Part shown: piece by piece, positions 29,958 through 37,295 of the stretch | Layout of the letters: the number at the start of each line of letters is the position of its first letter | Numbering within the stretch: position 1 is the first letter of the stretch | Assembly (NCBI GenBank): GCA_014376695.1 | Contig: JACMRA010000011.1 | Coordinates: forward strand, 1-37,563 | DNA: 37,563 bases | Reading direction: 5' to 3' | Source: Minisyncoccota bacterium | GTDB lineage: Bacteria; Patescibacteriota; JACMRA01 | Notes under the pieces: model-generated | Databases searched by the model: none | Seen by the model: the letters and a program-made list of their open reading frames with translations, nothing else | What the model was told of the DNA's origin: nothing | Program-made: the position numbers and the translations under genes

Positions 29958-30482
29958 TTATTTTATTCTCATCAATTCTTGGAAGCTTTTTTCCCATTCT
30001 TTGCTTTCGTTCCACTCCATAATTCCACCAGGTTGAGTTAAACCGTTCTCGCTACCAACCCCCGTTGAGACAATTAGGATTTTTAGCGGGTCAGGAGTAA
30101 GCCGACCGTAGTTTTTTTGTAGATCAATAGCCTTTTTTATGGCCAAATCGAAGGCCTTCTTGCGCGAAGCAGTTACTTGATACTTTATGTCTTTTTGTTC
30201 GGGTGGTAGTTGCTTGCACAGCATTGCTAGTATTTCAATAGGATTGTCGCTGGCGTCGTAGTTATCGAGCGTCACCACCGAATAATCAGCGATATCGTAG
30301 CTGATCTTGCCCATAATTTCTTTTTTCCAGTTGTCTCGGCCTGCCCCATCGCACGAGACGATATGGATAATGCAGTCGTAGAGACCACGCGTGCGCCACG
30401 AGGCAATGGTCGTGAGCAGTTGCTTCATACTTTCTGGTTCGTGTGCGTAATCAACAAGTACGGAGATATTAGGTTGAGACAT
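29958..30482 (-). CDS. stand-alone Mur ligase C-terminal domain (MurE-like)
   Basis: 174 aa. Starts at ISVLVDYAHEPESMKQLL, the first strand of the MurE glutamate-ligase C-terminal domain (VDYAHTPDSL), then SCDGAGRDNWKKEIMGKI for 'GCGGDRD..KRP.MG', ADYSVVTLDNYDASDNPIEIL for 'AD..i.TsDNPR.E.P..I', AFDLAIKKAI for 'AI..A', and ILIVSTGVGSEN in place of 'aGKGHE'. The ATP-binding central domain and N-terminal UDP-binding domain are absent and nothing of them is upstream. The DNPR amino-acid motif and GKGHE are altered, so free-standing ligase activity is unlikely. It probably partners with another protein or serves a new role. Confidence 0.8.
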   Translation of the reverse strand: MSQPNISVLVDYAHEPESMKQLLTTIASWRTRGLYDCIIHIVSCDGAGRDNWKKEIMGKISYDIADYSVVTLDNYDASDNPIEILAMLCKQLPPEQKDIKYQVTASRKKAFDLAIKKAIDLQKNYGRLTPDPLKILIVSTGVGSENGLTQPGGIMEWNESKEWEKSFQELMRIK

Positions 30483-30712
30483 AGTCTAAGTATTAAAAAC
30501 AAAAAATTTGTCTATGGCAAGTTCGGTAAAGATTCTGGAATACTTCTTGCCAATAATCAAATTCCATTTTAGTCTTATGGACATAACTAATTATTGTATA
30601 GCCTATAGTCAAAACATTGTTAATAATTATGCTCGCCTAAACTCTTATATTTGTATTAGCTATAAGAAAAACTACTTGACAAAGTCATAAAAATAGTTCT
30701 TTATACAATTAT
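30483..30712 (+). other. intergenic region between divergent genes
   Basis: AT-rich, no credible gene. It contains the start-proximal promoter of the GGDEF gene; toward the minus strand only a weak TTGCCA/TTAATA pair is seen. Confidence 0.4.
30676..30706 (+). promoter_or_regulatory. promoter of the GGDEF protein gene (probably leaderless)
   Basis: TTGACA at 30676-30681 and TTATAC at 30701-30706 (19-nt spacer). The ATG at 30713 is only 6 nt beyond the -10, so the mRNA would start at the start codon. Confidence 0.45.
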
Positions 30713-32491
30713 ATGGATACTAAATTCACAGAGAGGCGACTCCAAATAAGACGGGCGGAACCAAATCCTGGTCCAATTTTCGAGAAACAACCTCATGGAT
30801 ACCCTGGGACATGCCCTACCTCTAATCGAAGAAGCTCAGACAGACGTACAGACTTAACAGAGGGGACTAAGCTATGGTTACAAGAATACTTTAGGGGTCT
30901 CGGGGTGCCCGAAAATGATTTGCCCCAAACTCTTAGATACCTTCTGGGAACTAATTTCAAACTTGGATTAGAAACAAGACAGGGACTGACTGAATTTTTT
31001 TTGGGGAGGGGTTTATCGGATTTTCCGCCTTATGAAGAACACGAGAAAGATTGTGTATATGCTTTGTATGTAGATACTGAGAATCTCGGTAGTATTAACG
31101 TTGAGTATGGAATGAAAGCTGGAGATGCAGTGGTACAAGAGCAAGTAAGGCAAATAATTCTTTCTTTGTTGGGTTTTTTAGGTTATTATGTGATTATTTC
31201 AACGGGTGGAGATGAGGCTATGGCCGTTTCACGAAATAAACAAGTTATGATGTCGGTTGAAAACAAACTAAACCTCCAAAATAGTTTAAACCACACAGTC
31301 AAAGGAGGTGCGCCAGTGAATTTCTCCGTGAAGAGCGTCTACCCAGAGACTCCGGAAGAACACGAGATTTTGTCGGCGGCTTTGTCTATGCAGTCCCCGA
31401 TGGAGCTTAAAGAGGTTACAGCGATTGCAGGTAATAAGATCGAATACGAGGCGTACTTAGAGAAGGCTAAACAATGGAAGAGGTTTTACACTTACCTAAA
31501 CGAGAGTGTTGAGAATCAAGACCGTGTGTTAGAATTAATGTCCAGAACTAATGCGACAATTGGTCTATTCATAGATTTGATCAAAAAGCTGAATATTCAA
31601 AAAGAGGTGATTACCAGCTGTATCTCACCAATGCTATTTACAGACCAGACTTTAATACCCAGCGATATCGATCAGCTAGTGGCAAATATCTGCCGAACTA
31701 ATGTTATCAAGTCTAATGCCTTGGTTGATTTAGCTCTGTCCCTTGGTAGGTATGTTTTGGTTACCGACCCCAAAGTAAAAGTAGCTAATAGCCTTGGGCT
31801 GCAGGCAGGCGATCAACTCCTAGCCCAGACTCTTTGTCAGCAACAATCCCAATTTACGGAGGCTGAGTTGCGGTATCTTACTCCAATTACAAAAGGCCCT
31901 ATCCAAGTCTTTAGCCTCTTAGGTCTCGAAAATGCCAAAAGGTTGTCAGAATTCGAGATTGAGACTTACCGCAAATTAGAAGCTAGATTCAAACAAAAAT
32001 CAAAGCTCATCCAAGAACCTATAATCATAGAAGCCCCTGTGGCCATGCCGGTATCCCAAGCATATATAGATAGGCTTTCTAGGGAAAATATGCAAAATAT
32101 GCAAATTATGATGGAGTTAAATGAATCAGGTCTCAAAGTCTCTCAAATAATGAAGATAATCCAAACGAATATCGATTTGCAATGGTCACGGGATCTTATA
32201 AATCTTTTGAATACTCCAGAGAATCTAATCCTCCTAGAAGACCTAACTCATCAATTACAGAACCTAGGCAATCGAGAAGTTAAAGAATACTACTCAGACT
32301 ACATAGAAAACCTCGAATCCGCAAACGAACTAAGTTTTGTTAAGGCGATTATGATGATTAACCGAACCATGAGGTATATGGATGCGATGATTAGTATTCT
32401 AGAAGTTCAATCGCCCGGTGGTCGATTATTAGACTTATTAAAAAAGCACCATGCAGTTCTGTCGCTTAACCAAAACTCCCAACGACCTTAA
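30713..32491 (+). CDS. double GGDEF-domain protein (one nearly intact, one degenerate)
   Basis: 592 aa, soluble. Residues 1-50: basic, disordered (RRLQIRRAEPNPGP, NRRSSDRRTD). Domain 1 (about 112-245): ALYVDTENLGSINVEYGMKAGDAVV equals the 'D.D.FK..ND.yGH..GD..L' half, and ISTGGDEAMAV the GGDEF turn, here GGDEA; metal Asp121 and Gly-Gly-Asp-Glu 165-168 are kept. Domain 2 (about 340-405): YVLVTDPKVKVANSLGLQAGDQLLAQTL keeps the first half but the active loop is lost (LTPITKGPIQVF). C-terminal ~190 residues are helical. It may make or sense a cyclic dinucleotide or nucleotide; no membrane segment. Its end overlaps the convergent gene by 26 nt. Confidence 0.78.
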   Translation: MDTKFTERRLQIRRAEPNPGPIFEKQPHGYPGTCPTSNRRSSDRRTDLTEGTKLWLQEYFRGLGVPENDLPQTLRYLLGTNFKLGLETRQGLTEFFLGRGLSDFPPYEEHEKDCVYALYVDTENLGSINVEYGMKAGDAVVQEQVRQIILSLLGFLGYYVIISTGGDEAMAVSRNKQVMMSVENKLNLQNSLNHTVKGGAPVNFSVKSVYPETPEEHEILSAALSMQSPMELKEVTAIAGNKIEYEAYLEKAKQWKRFYTYLNESVENQDRVLELMSRTNATIGLFIDLIKKLNIQKEVITSCISPMLFTDQTLIPSDIDQLVANICRTNVIKSNALVDLALSLGRYVLVTDPKVKVANSLGLQAGDQLLAQTLCQQQSQFTEAELRYLTPITKGPIQVFSLLGLENAKRLSEFEIETYRKLEARFKQKSKLIQEPIIIEAPVAMPVSQAYIDRLSRENMQNMQIMMELNESGLKVSQIMKIIQTNIDLQWSRDLINLLNTPENLILLEDLTHQLQNLGNREVKEYYSDYIENLESANELSFVKAIMMINRTMRYMDAMISILEVQSPGGRLLDLLKKHHAVLSLNQNSQRP

Positions 32492-32885
32492 TATCTTTTT
32501 GGTAGGGTTTGAGTGCGTCTCGGATTAGTTTGGCAGCTGACTGGAGCTGTGGATAACGGACTAGAAATTCACTTAGAGGCTCCTTGAAATTGTTATGTTT
32601 GGGATAGATAACCATACTTGCCAAGACAAAATCCCCAGTTTTTTGGAATTCGACCGCCGAAGTTAACAAGTCCAGGCCTTGAGTAACTAGATAGTCTTTG
32701 AATTCTTGCCTTGTGGTGATAATCTTCCCAGTGGCTTTGCGAGTGGTTCGACTGTTGGCCACCATTTGTTTTTGGCGTTTTTCGCGTTCTTGACCCGCCG
32801 CCGCGCCCACTTGATTAGGGGTCCCAATGTCGGGACTATTACTCACGCTATTGGCTAAATTCTCAAAATTGCTTCCTTCTGACAT
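32466..32885 (-). CDS. hypothetical protein
   Basis: 139 aa, no membrane segment. N-terminal 45 residues are Asn/Ser/Gln-rich and probably disordered; the rest is helical (TTRQEFKDYLVTQGLDLLTSAVEF, SEFLVRYPQLQSAAKLIRDAL) with one hydrophobic strand (DFVLASMVIYP). No family recognised. Its 3' end overlaps the 3' end of the convergent GGDEF gene by 26 nt. The start follows the local CTATG pattern. Confidence 0.68.
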   Translation of the reverse strand: MSEGSNFENLANSVSNSPDIGTPNQVGAAAGQEREKRQKQMVANSRTTRKATGKIITTRQEFKDYLVTQGLDLLTSAVEFQKTGDFVLASMVIYPKHNNFKEPLSEFLVRYPQLQSAAKLIRDALKPYQKDIKVVGSFG

Positions 32886-33136
32886 AGTTTTCTTATTTGA
32901 TTTAGGTTAAGTCGGATTGATTAGATTGTCAAAGAGGCTATTCTTAGGGTTGGAGCCATTTAAATTACAACAATTGAATATTTCACCCAACCTCTCTAAT
33001 TTTTTGAGGCAATTTTAAGCTTTAATATTTGCTTTTGAGTATGATTACCAATCTAAAACCTCTACTTAAAAATTTTATTTTGACATTTCTTGTTTTTTTA
33101 TTCAACAATAAGACAACTAAAAACTAGTTACAAAAT

Positions 33137-33149
33137 GTTAGTTACTAAC
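33137..33149. repeat. small inverted repeat upstream of the HhH membrane gene
   Basis: GTTAGT-T-ACTAAC, perfect 6-1-6, 31 nt before ATG 33181. It is in a 295-nt AT-rich gap (32886-33180) that also has TTGACA at 33080-33085 with a poor -10. Candidate operator or chance. Confidence 0.3.
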
Positions 33150-33180
33150 TACTATCAAAATTTAACCAATTATTTCTATT

Positions 33181-33792
33181 ATGAATGCTACCCAAACACG
33201 CAGCTTGCACCCATACTGGTTCACTAGCAAATTAATCCCCGCCAAAATCACCGGCTTTTTGACTTATGTCATTTATGCAATTTTTAATGTCTGGAATTTC
33301 TTTTTTTATAGCCCCGCCCGCTTCACCAATCATGACGCTTACTACTGGGGGTACGCCATCACAGGACTTATTTTATCCAGTTTTGTTCTTGCCTTAGTTG
33401 TAGTTGTCAAAAAAGATAGAAAATTTATTTCATCTCGGGTCATGCGAGCCTCCAAGACCGATGATGTAATTGTTCAGGATGTAACTTCCCAAGATTATGT
33501 CGGAGTGTCAGTTTCAAGCGGCACCAAAAAAATTGACGGTATCAAAGACGACCTAAAAAATGTCGAAGGTATTGGCACAAGAATCGAAGAGTTGCTTAAT
33601 GGAGCCGGTATTACAACTTTTCGAGAACTAGCAGTGGCCAACACTCTGGATCTTAGGAATATTCTGGAGCAGGCTGGGCCACGATTTAAGATGCACAATC
33701 CAGAATCATGGGCAGTACAAGCCGGACTTGCACGCGACGGCAAGTGGGCCGAACTCAAAGAACTCCAAGACCGATTGGTTTTGGGCAAGTAA
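33181..33792 (+). CDS. membrane protein with C-terminal helix-hairpin-helix domain
   Basis: 203 aa. Two transmembrane helices (about 20-42 and 53-78), a linker, then a soluble ~80-residue domain from 120: LKNVEGIGTRIEELLNGAGITTFRELA is a helix-hairpin-helix of the type seen in DUF4332 and 'flap endonuclease-like' proteins, continuing RNILEQAGPRFKMHNPESWAVQAGLARDGKWAELKELQDRL, a tail common in Bacteroidetes and CPR membrane/ribosome-linked HhH proteins. HhH domains bind nucleic acid non-specifically, so this may tether DNA or RNA at the membrane. Terminated by a good hairpin. Confidence 0.83.
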   Translation: MNATQTRSLHPYWFTSKLIPAKITGFLTYVIYAIFNVWNFFFYSPARFTNHDAYYWGYAITGLILSSFVLALVVVVKKDRKFISSRVMRASKTDDVIVQDVTSQDYVGVSVSSGTKKIDGIKDDLKNVEGIGTRIEELLNGAGITTFRELAVANTLDLRNILEQAGPRFKMHNPESWAVQAGLARDGKWAELKELQDRLVLGK

Positions 33793-33816
33793 CTACTTTG
33801 ACAGTCCCAAAAATAT

Positions 33817-33847
33817 TCCCCTGATTAACTTCAAGGGGATTTTTTTT
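33817..33847 (+). terminator. bidirectional intrinsic terminator
   Basis: TCCCCT and AGGGGA form a 6-bp stem with an 11-nt loop followed by eight T on the plus strand; the minus strand has ATATTTTT after the stem. It separates the HhH gene from the convergent 33850-34293 gene. Confidence 0.78.
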
Positions 33848-33849
33848 GG

Positions 33850-34293
33850 CTAGTTTTTTGGTTTGGTTTTTGTAGGTAGTGTAGGTGCTTTCATGGGGAA
33901 CAATTGACCGTTTTGGTGCTTTGTTTTAAAAACTAAGACTTCTTTGCTTTCCCCCACGCAATAGCGGATTCCGTACTGTAAGTCGAACCTTATAATTGTG
34001 GCGTCTGTAATCCCAGCTTGAATTAGCATGTTCATAGCTAAAGCCTCTAATACCGGATTAGTAACCAAATCATTGGGGAAACTTTTCGGCGGGTTGATTT
34101 CTAATGCTCCGTCATACTGAGAATGTTTAAAATCTGATGACCTGCTCTCAACTCCCGCAGTCGCTGTCTGGGCTAGATATAGAATTGATAGGACTGCAAT
34201 AAGTAAGGGGGGCAATAATAAATCGCCCCAGTCTTGAAGCGCAGATTCTAGCCCTGGCGGTATAAGTTGTTCTGGTAGTTTAGGTTTTTCCAT
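33850..34293 (-). CDS. hypothetical membrane-anchored protein
   Basis: 147 aa. A proline-rich start (KLPEQLIPPGLESALQDWG), one transmembrane helix at about 28-47 (LLLPPLLIAVLSILYLAQ), then an extracytoplasmic alpha/beta segment (about 60-130) with RFDLQYGIRYCVGESKEVLVFKTK, ending in a Lys/Pro-rich tail. No known family. It has its own promoter at 34327-34355, directly after the gltX stop, and it shares the terminator at 33817-33847. Confidence 0.68.
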   Translation of the reverse strand: MEKPKLPEQLIPPGLESALQDWGDLLLPPLLIAVLSILYLAQTATAGVESRSSDFKHSQYDGALEINPPKSFPNDLVTNPVLEALAMNMLIQAGITDATIIRFDLQYGIRYCVGESKEVLVFKTKHQNGQLFPMKAPTLPTKTKPKN

Positions 34294-34326
34294 AGTAAAT
34301 AATATCCGGTAGTGGTTATTCCATTG

Positions 34327-34355
34327 ATACTAAATACTTTGCGAAGGTTTGTCAA
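34327..34355 (-). promoter_or_regulatory. promoter of the 33850-34293 gene
   Basis: Minus-strand TTGACA (34350-34355), 17-nt spacer, TAGTAT (34327-34332). The -35 box abuts the gltX stop codon, so this gene has its own transcript. Confidence 0.6.
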
Positions 34356-35315
34356 CTAAAAATCCGCCTGGTCAAGAAATAATTCTTTTTCTCCACCTGG
34401 GTTCCACCCGAGAAATGCTAGGTAATTAACAATGGCCTCAGGTAAAAAGCCTTGATCAAGATAGTCCTGTATATTGACATTGCCGTCGCGTTTGGACATT
34501 TTTTTGTTGCCGGTGGCGCCTAAGACAAAGGGTAAATGGAGGAATTTTGGCAGATTTTGGACTCCCCAATAATCTATAAAGGCCTGAGTATGGAGTGGAA
34601 ACGACGGATACCATTCTTGAGAGCGGATAATCATTGAGACTTTGGTCAAATGGTCGTCAATCAAATGGGCTAAATGGTAGCTGGGGAAACCATCACTTTT
34701 GAGAAAGGTTGGATCTTCGAGTAGATTCAAGTCAAATTCAGTATCTCCTAGCAATTCATCGTGGCATTTTAGCTTGTTATCACGCTGTAATCGGTATCTT
34801 AGCACTGGTTTTCGGGGGTCATTGAGTGCTAAAGCTACGCTAGTTTGCAATAATTCTTGGTTGGTTCTGGACAGTGACTCTAAGTACCAATTGATCGGTT
34901 GCTTGGTGATTTGTTTATTTGCTTGGATTTCTTGGCGGTCTTCTGGGGTGAGATACGACCAGTAACAAAGCTTGGAGTCAATCATTTTTTGTGCATGCTC
35001 GTGATATATTGATAATCGCTCCGATTGGATATAGGGGCCATAATCACCTTTTTGGTAGATGTTGTATTCTTGGCTGTACGTGTCGCTTAAATCTAAGGTG
35101 ATTCCCTCAGCAGCCTCTAATCCAAGGGATTGTAAGGACTCCAAAAGTGGAGTCACCGCTTCCAAATTGAGACGGTTTTGGTCGGTGTCGTCCAGGCGAA
35201 TGTACCACTGTCCGCCTTTAGTAATTGCCATAAGTTTGGTGTAGAGAACTGTGCGGGCTGTTCCGAGGTGGAGGTAACCGGTAGGCGATGGAGCTTGTCG
35301 AGTGCGAAAGGTCAT
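34356..35315 (-). CDS. gltX: glutamyl-tRNA synthetase catalytic part, lacking the anticodon-binding domain
   Basis: Class Ib synthetase charging tRNAGlu. 319 aa against the usual 460-490. Rossmann core with RQAPSPTGYLHLGTART (HIGH-type HLGT at 17-20), YIRLDDTDQNR, YGPYIQSERLSIY, CP1-like insert, YHLAHLIDDHLTKVSMIIRSQEWYPS, and KMSKRDG (272-278). It ends at LGWNPGGEKELFLDQADF, the junction where the C-terminal helical anticodon-binding domain normally begins. A promoter immediately follows the stop, and no continuation is found in any frame. A glutamyl-Q-tRNA synthetase is similar in length, but those have a KLSK-type motif; the KMSKRDG and EDQ... patterns here are those of true GluRS. Confidence 0.9.
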   Translation of the reverse strand: MTFRTRQAPSPTGYLHLGTARTVLYTKLMAITKGGQWYIRLDDTDQNRLNLEAVTPLLESLQSLGLEAAEGITLDLSDTYSQEYNIYQKGDYGPYIQSERLSIYHEHAQKMIDSKLCYWSYLTPEDRQEIQANKQITKQPINWYLESLSRTNQELLQTSVALALNDPRKPVLRYRLQRDNKLKCHDELLGDTEFDLNLLEDPTFLKSDGFPSYHLAHLIDDHLTKVSMIIRSQEWYPSFPLHTQAFIDYWGVQNLPKFLHLPFVLGATGNKKMSKRDGNVNIQDYLDQGFLPEAIVNYLAFLGWNPGGEKELFLDQADF

Positions 35316-35345
35316 ATGGTCATAGTAAATTCTAGGTACGAATAT

Positions 35346-35374
35346 TTGTCAAAAGGTGGTTATTAGAATATAAT
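35346..35374 (+). promoter_or_regulatory. promoter of the 35423 gene, sharing its -35 with the gltX promoter
   Basis: TTGTCA (35346-35351), 17-nt spacer, TATAAT (35369-35374), driving the gene at 35423. The same bases read in reverse give TTGACA (35347-35352) for gltX, whose -10 would be TTTACT/TACTAT. The two divergent promoters overlap in the -35 region. Confidence 0.65.
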
Positions 35375-35422
35375 AGTTAAAATTACGCCACCGAAACATC
35401 AAAATCAAACAAAAATTGCTGT

Positions 35423-35812
35423 ATGGAAATACCCAAAACTCGAAACTCCCAGATTGGAAACCCCTCCCCAAGTCGAGATAGGTTAAATAGGGCTAGGGCC
35501 AAACTCGAAAGACCTAGTATAATAAATCTGAAGAGAGCACACCAATTGCTCAAAGTTGCGGAAAACCCTGTTTTAGATATAATAGATCAACCAATAGAAC
35601 CTGGCGATCTGCAAGCCCTATTAAAGAGGCTTTACGAACGAAAAGTATTGCCAAACACAATTATTACAGATCTAAGCATTGTCCAAGAACCTAATAACAC
35701 AAGCACCCCAGGCCCAAGCATTGACACAACACACGCTAACACAATTAAATTTGGCCCTCGACACCAAGGCCGACTCGAGGCTTTAAGGCAGAAAAAATCA
35801 CTAGTAAGCTAA
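35423..35812 (+). CDS. hypothetical small basic protein
   Basis: 129 aa, hydrophilic, no membrane segment. Arg-rich and probably disordered N-terminus (SPSRDRLNRARAKLERPS), a helical centre (LKRAHQLLKVAENPVLDII, LQALLKRLYERKVLPNTII) and a Ser/Thr-rich end. No family recognised. It has a strong own promoter, divergent from gltX. A nucleic-acid or ribosome-linked role would suit the charge, but there is no direct evidence. Confidence 0.68.
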   Translation: MEIPKTRNSQIGNPSPSRDRLNRARAKLERPSIINLKRAHQLLKVAENPVLDIIDQPIEPGDLQALLKRLYERKVLPNTIITDLSIVQEPNNTSTPGPSIDTTHANTIKFGPRHQGRLEALRQKKSLVS

Positions 35813-35950
35813 TTCAACGCGTGCCAAATCCCCATTCAAGTCAATAATAACAAATAAAGAACGCAAATCAAAATTAATAACTAGGCCTTTGACAAGGATT
35901 GGTCTATACACCAGGCTCCTTCAAGCAATTAATCTAATGAAATCATCGTA

Positions 35951-37288
35951 ATGACTATCGCCCAAGAAGACAAGAACAAAATTAATTATTTCGGCAAAAT
36001 TAGAGATGGAGACACTGATAAATCCTTTGGGATTCTGGACGTGGACCGCAACCGTCATTTTTATCTCCTCGGCAAAACTGGAATGGGCAAAAGCACGATG
36101 ATGCAAAATATGTGCCTCCAGGATATTTATAACGGCAAAGGGGTTTGTTTTGTGGATCCTCACGGTGATTCCGTTGAATATATACTTGATAAATTACCCA
36201 AAAATCGTCAAGATGACGTTATTTACTTCAATCCAGCTGATATAGATTTTCCTTTTGGGCTAAATGTACTGGAGCTAGAACGCGATGAGCAGAATTTTTT
36301 GGTAGTCTCGGGTTTGATGTCTATATTCAAGCGGATTTGGTCTGGAATGTGGTCAAGCAGAATGGAATATATTCTCAATAACACGCTGCTAGCCCTCCTC
36401 GAGCAAAAAGACAGCACTCTGCTGAGTGTAATTAAGATGCTTAGCGATGACAGTTACACGGCCGAAGTCGTATCCAAAACCAAAAATCCTCTGGTTCGAA
36501 ATTTTTGGATTAAGGAATATGCCAATTTTCATGACAAATATCGCCAAGAGGCCGTGGCCCCAATTCTGAACAAAATCGGTCAATTTTTTAGTTCGGAGGT
36601 GATTCGAAATATCTTAGGCCAAACCACAAGTTCATTTAGTTTTAGAGATGTAATCGATAACAAAAAAATCCTACTGGTCAATCTGTCAAAAGGTCGCTTA
36701 GGCGAAGATAACTCAAATCTCCTTGGATCTCTTATAGTCAATAAGATTCAATTGGCAGCCCTTGGTCGAGCCGATATTGGCGCCCAGCATCGATCAAATT
36801 TTTGCTTATACGTTGATGAATTTCAGAATTTTACCACCGATTCTTTTGCCTCTATCCTTTCTGAGGCTCGTAAATACGGCCTTAACCTAACTTTTGCCCA
36901 TCAATATCTTCATCAATTAGTTGAGAGTGGCAACGAGAATGTCAAGAATGCGATCTTTGGTAATGTTGGATCAATGGCTATTTTTCAGGTTGGGTCTCCT
37001 GACGCTCGAGAATTGGGATTAGAATTTGACCCAACAATTAGCAAGCAAGACTTAGTCAATTTGGACAAGGCTGAGATAGTAACCAAATTGTCAATTTTTG
37101 GTCGAACTAGTCAGCCATTTTTTGCTCGAACCATTGCCCCATTGTTCGATAATTTCGGTGGTAAAAAGGACTATTTTATTAAGCTATCTCGCAGCAAGTA
37201 TAGCCGAAGCCGCACCCAAGTAAATAGTCAAATTAGCCAATATCTCAATGGAGAAAAAGTCGCTACCAAACCCCGGAAAAAACGGTAA
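35951..37288 (+). CDS. VirD4/TraG-like P-loop ATPase (type IV coupling or DNA translocation)
   Basis: 445 aa cytoplasmic ATPase. Walker A LLGKTGMGKSTMM at 39-51, FVDPHGDSVEYILDKLP (the D-P-H-G-D motif typical of these proteins in CPR and Firmicutes), Walker B FCLYVDEFQNF, and an Arg/Gln motif FAHQYLHQL, GNVGSMAIFQVG. The combination is that of TraG/TraD/VirD4 coupling ATPases and related HerA/FtsK members. No transmembrane region precedes it, so it is probably a soluble form; a C-terminal basic tail (RSKYSRSRTQ...KPRKKR) may bind DNA. Such genes, with pilins and PilB-like ATPases, are common in CPR genomes, but no other T4SS gene lies in the window. The start lacks T at -1. Confidence 0.85.
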   Translation: MTIAQEDKNKINYFGKIRDGDTDKSFGILDVDRNRHFYLLGKTGMGKSTMMQNMCLQDIYNGKGVCFVDPHGDSVEYILDKLPKNRQDDVIYFNPADIDFPFGLNVLELERDEQNFLVVSGLMSIFKRIWSGMWSSRMEYILNNTLLALLEQKDSTLLSVIKMLSDDSYTAEVVSKTKNPLVRNFWIKEYANFHDKYRQEAVAPILNKIGQFFSSEVIRNILGQTTSSFSFRDVIDNKKILLVNLSKGRLGEDNSNLLGSLIVNKIQLAALGRADIGAQHRSNFCLYVDEFQNFTTDSFASILSEARKYGLNLTFAHQYLHQLVESGNENVKNAIFGNVGSMAIFQVGSPDARELGLEFDPTISKQDLVNLDKAEIVTKLSIFGRTSQPFFARTIAPLFDNFGGKKDYFIKLSRSKYSRSRTQVNSQISQYLNGEKVATKPRKKR

Positions 37289-37295
37289 AGATATT

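Noticed and set aside
30508-30690. 60-codon plus-strand frame before the GGDEF gene
   Set aside because: Its composition follows the AT-rich intergenic sequence, and it overlaps the GGDEF promoter and the divergent gene's leader; no support as a gene.
34294-34355. Possibility that gltX continues in another frame
   Set aside because: The bases after the stop form a TTGACA-17-TAGTAT promoter and leader of the next gene; no anticodon-domain motif is found in any frame.
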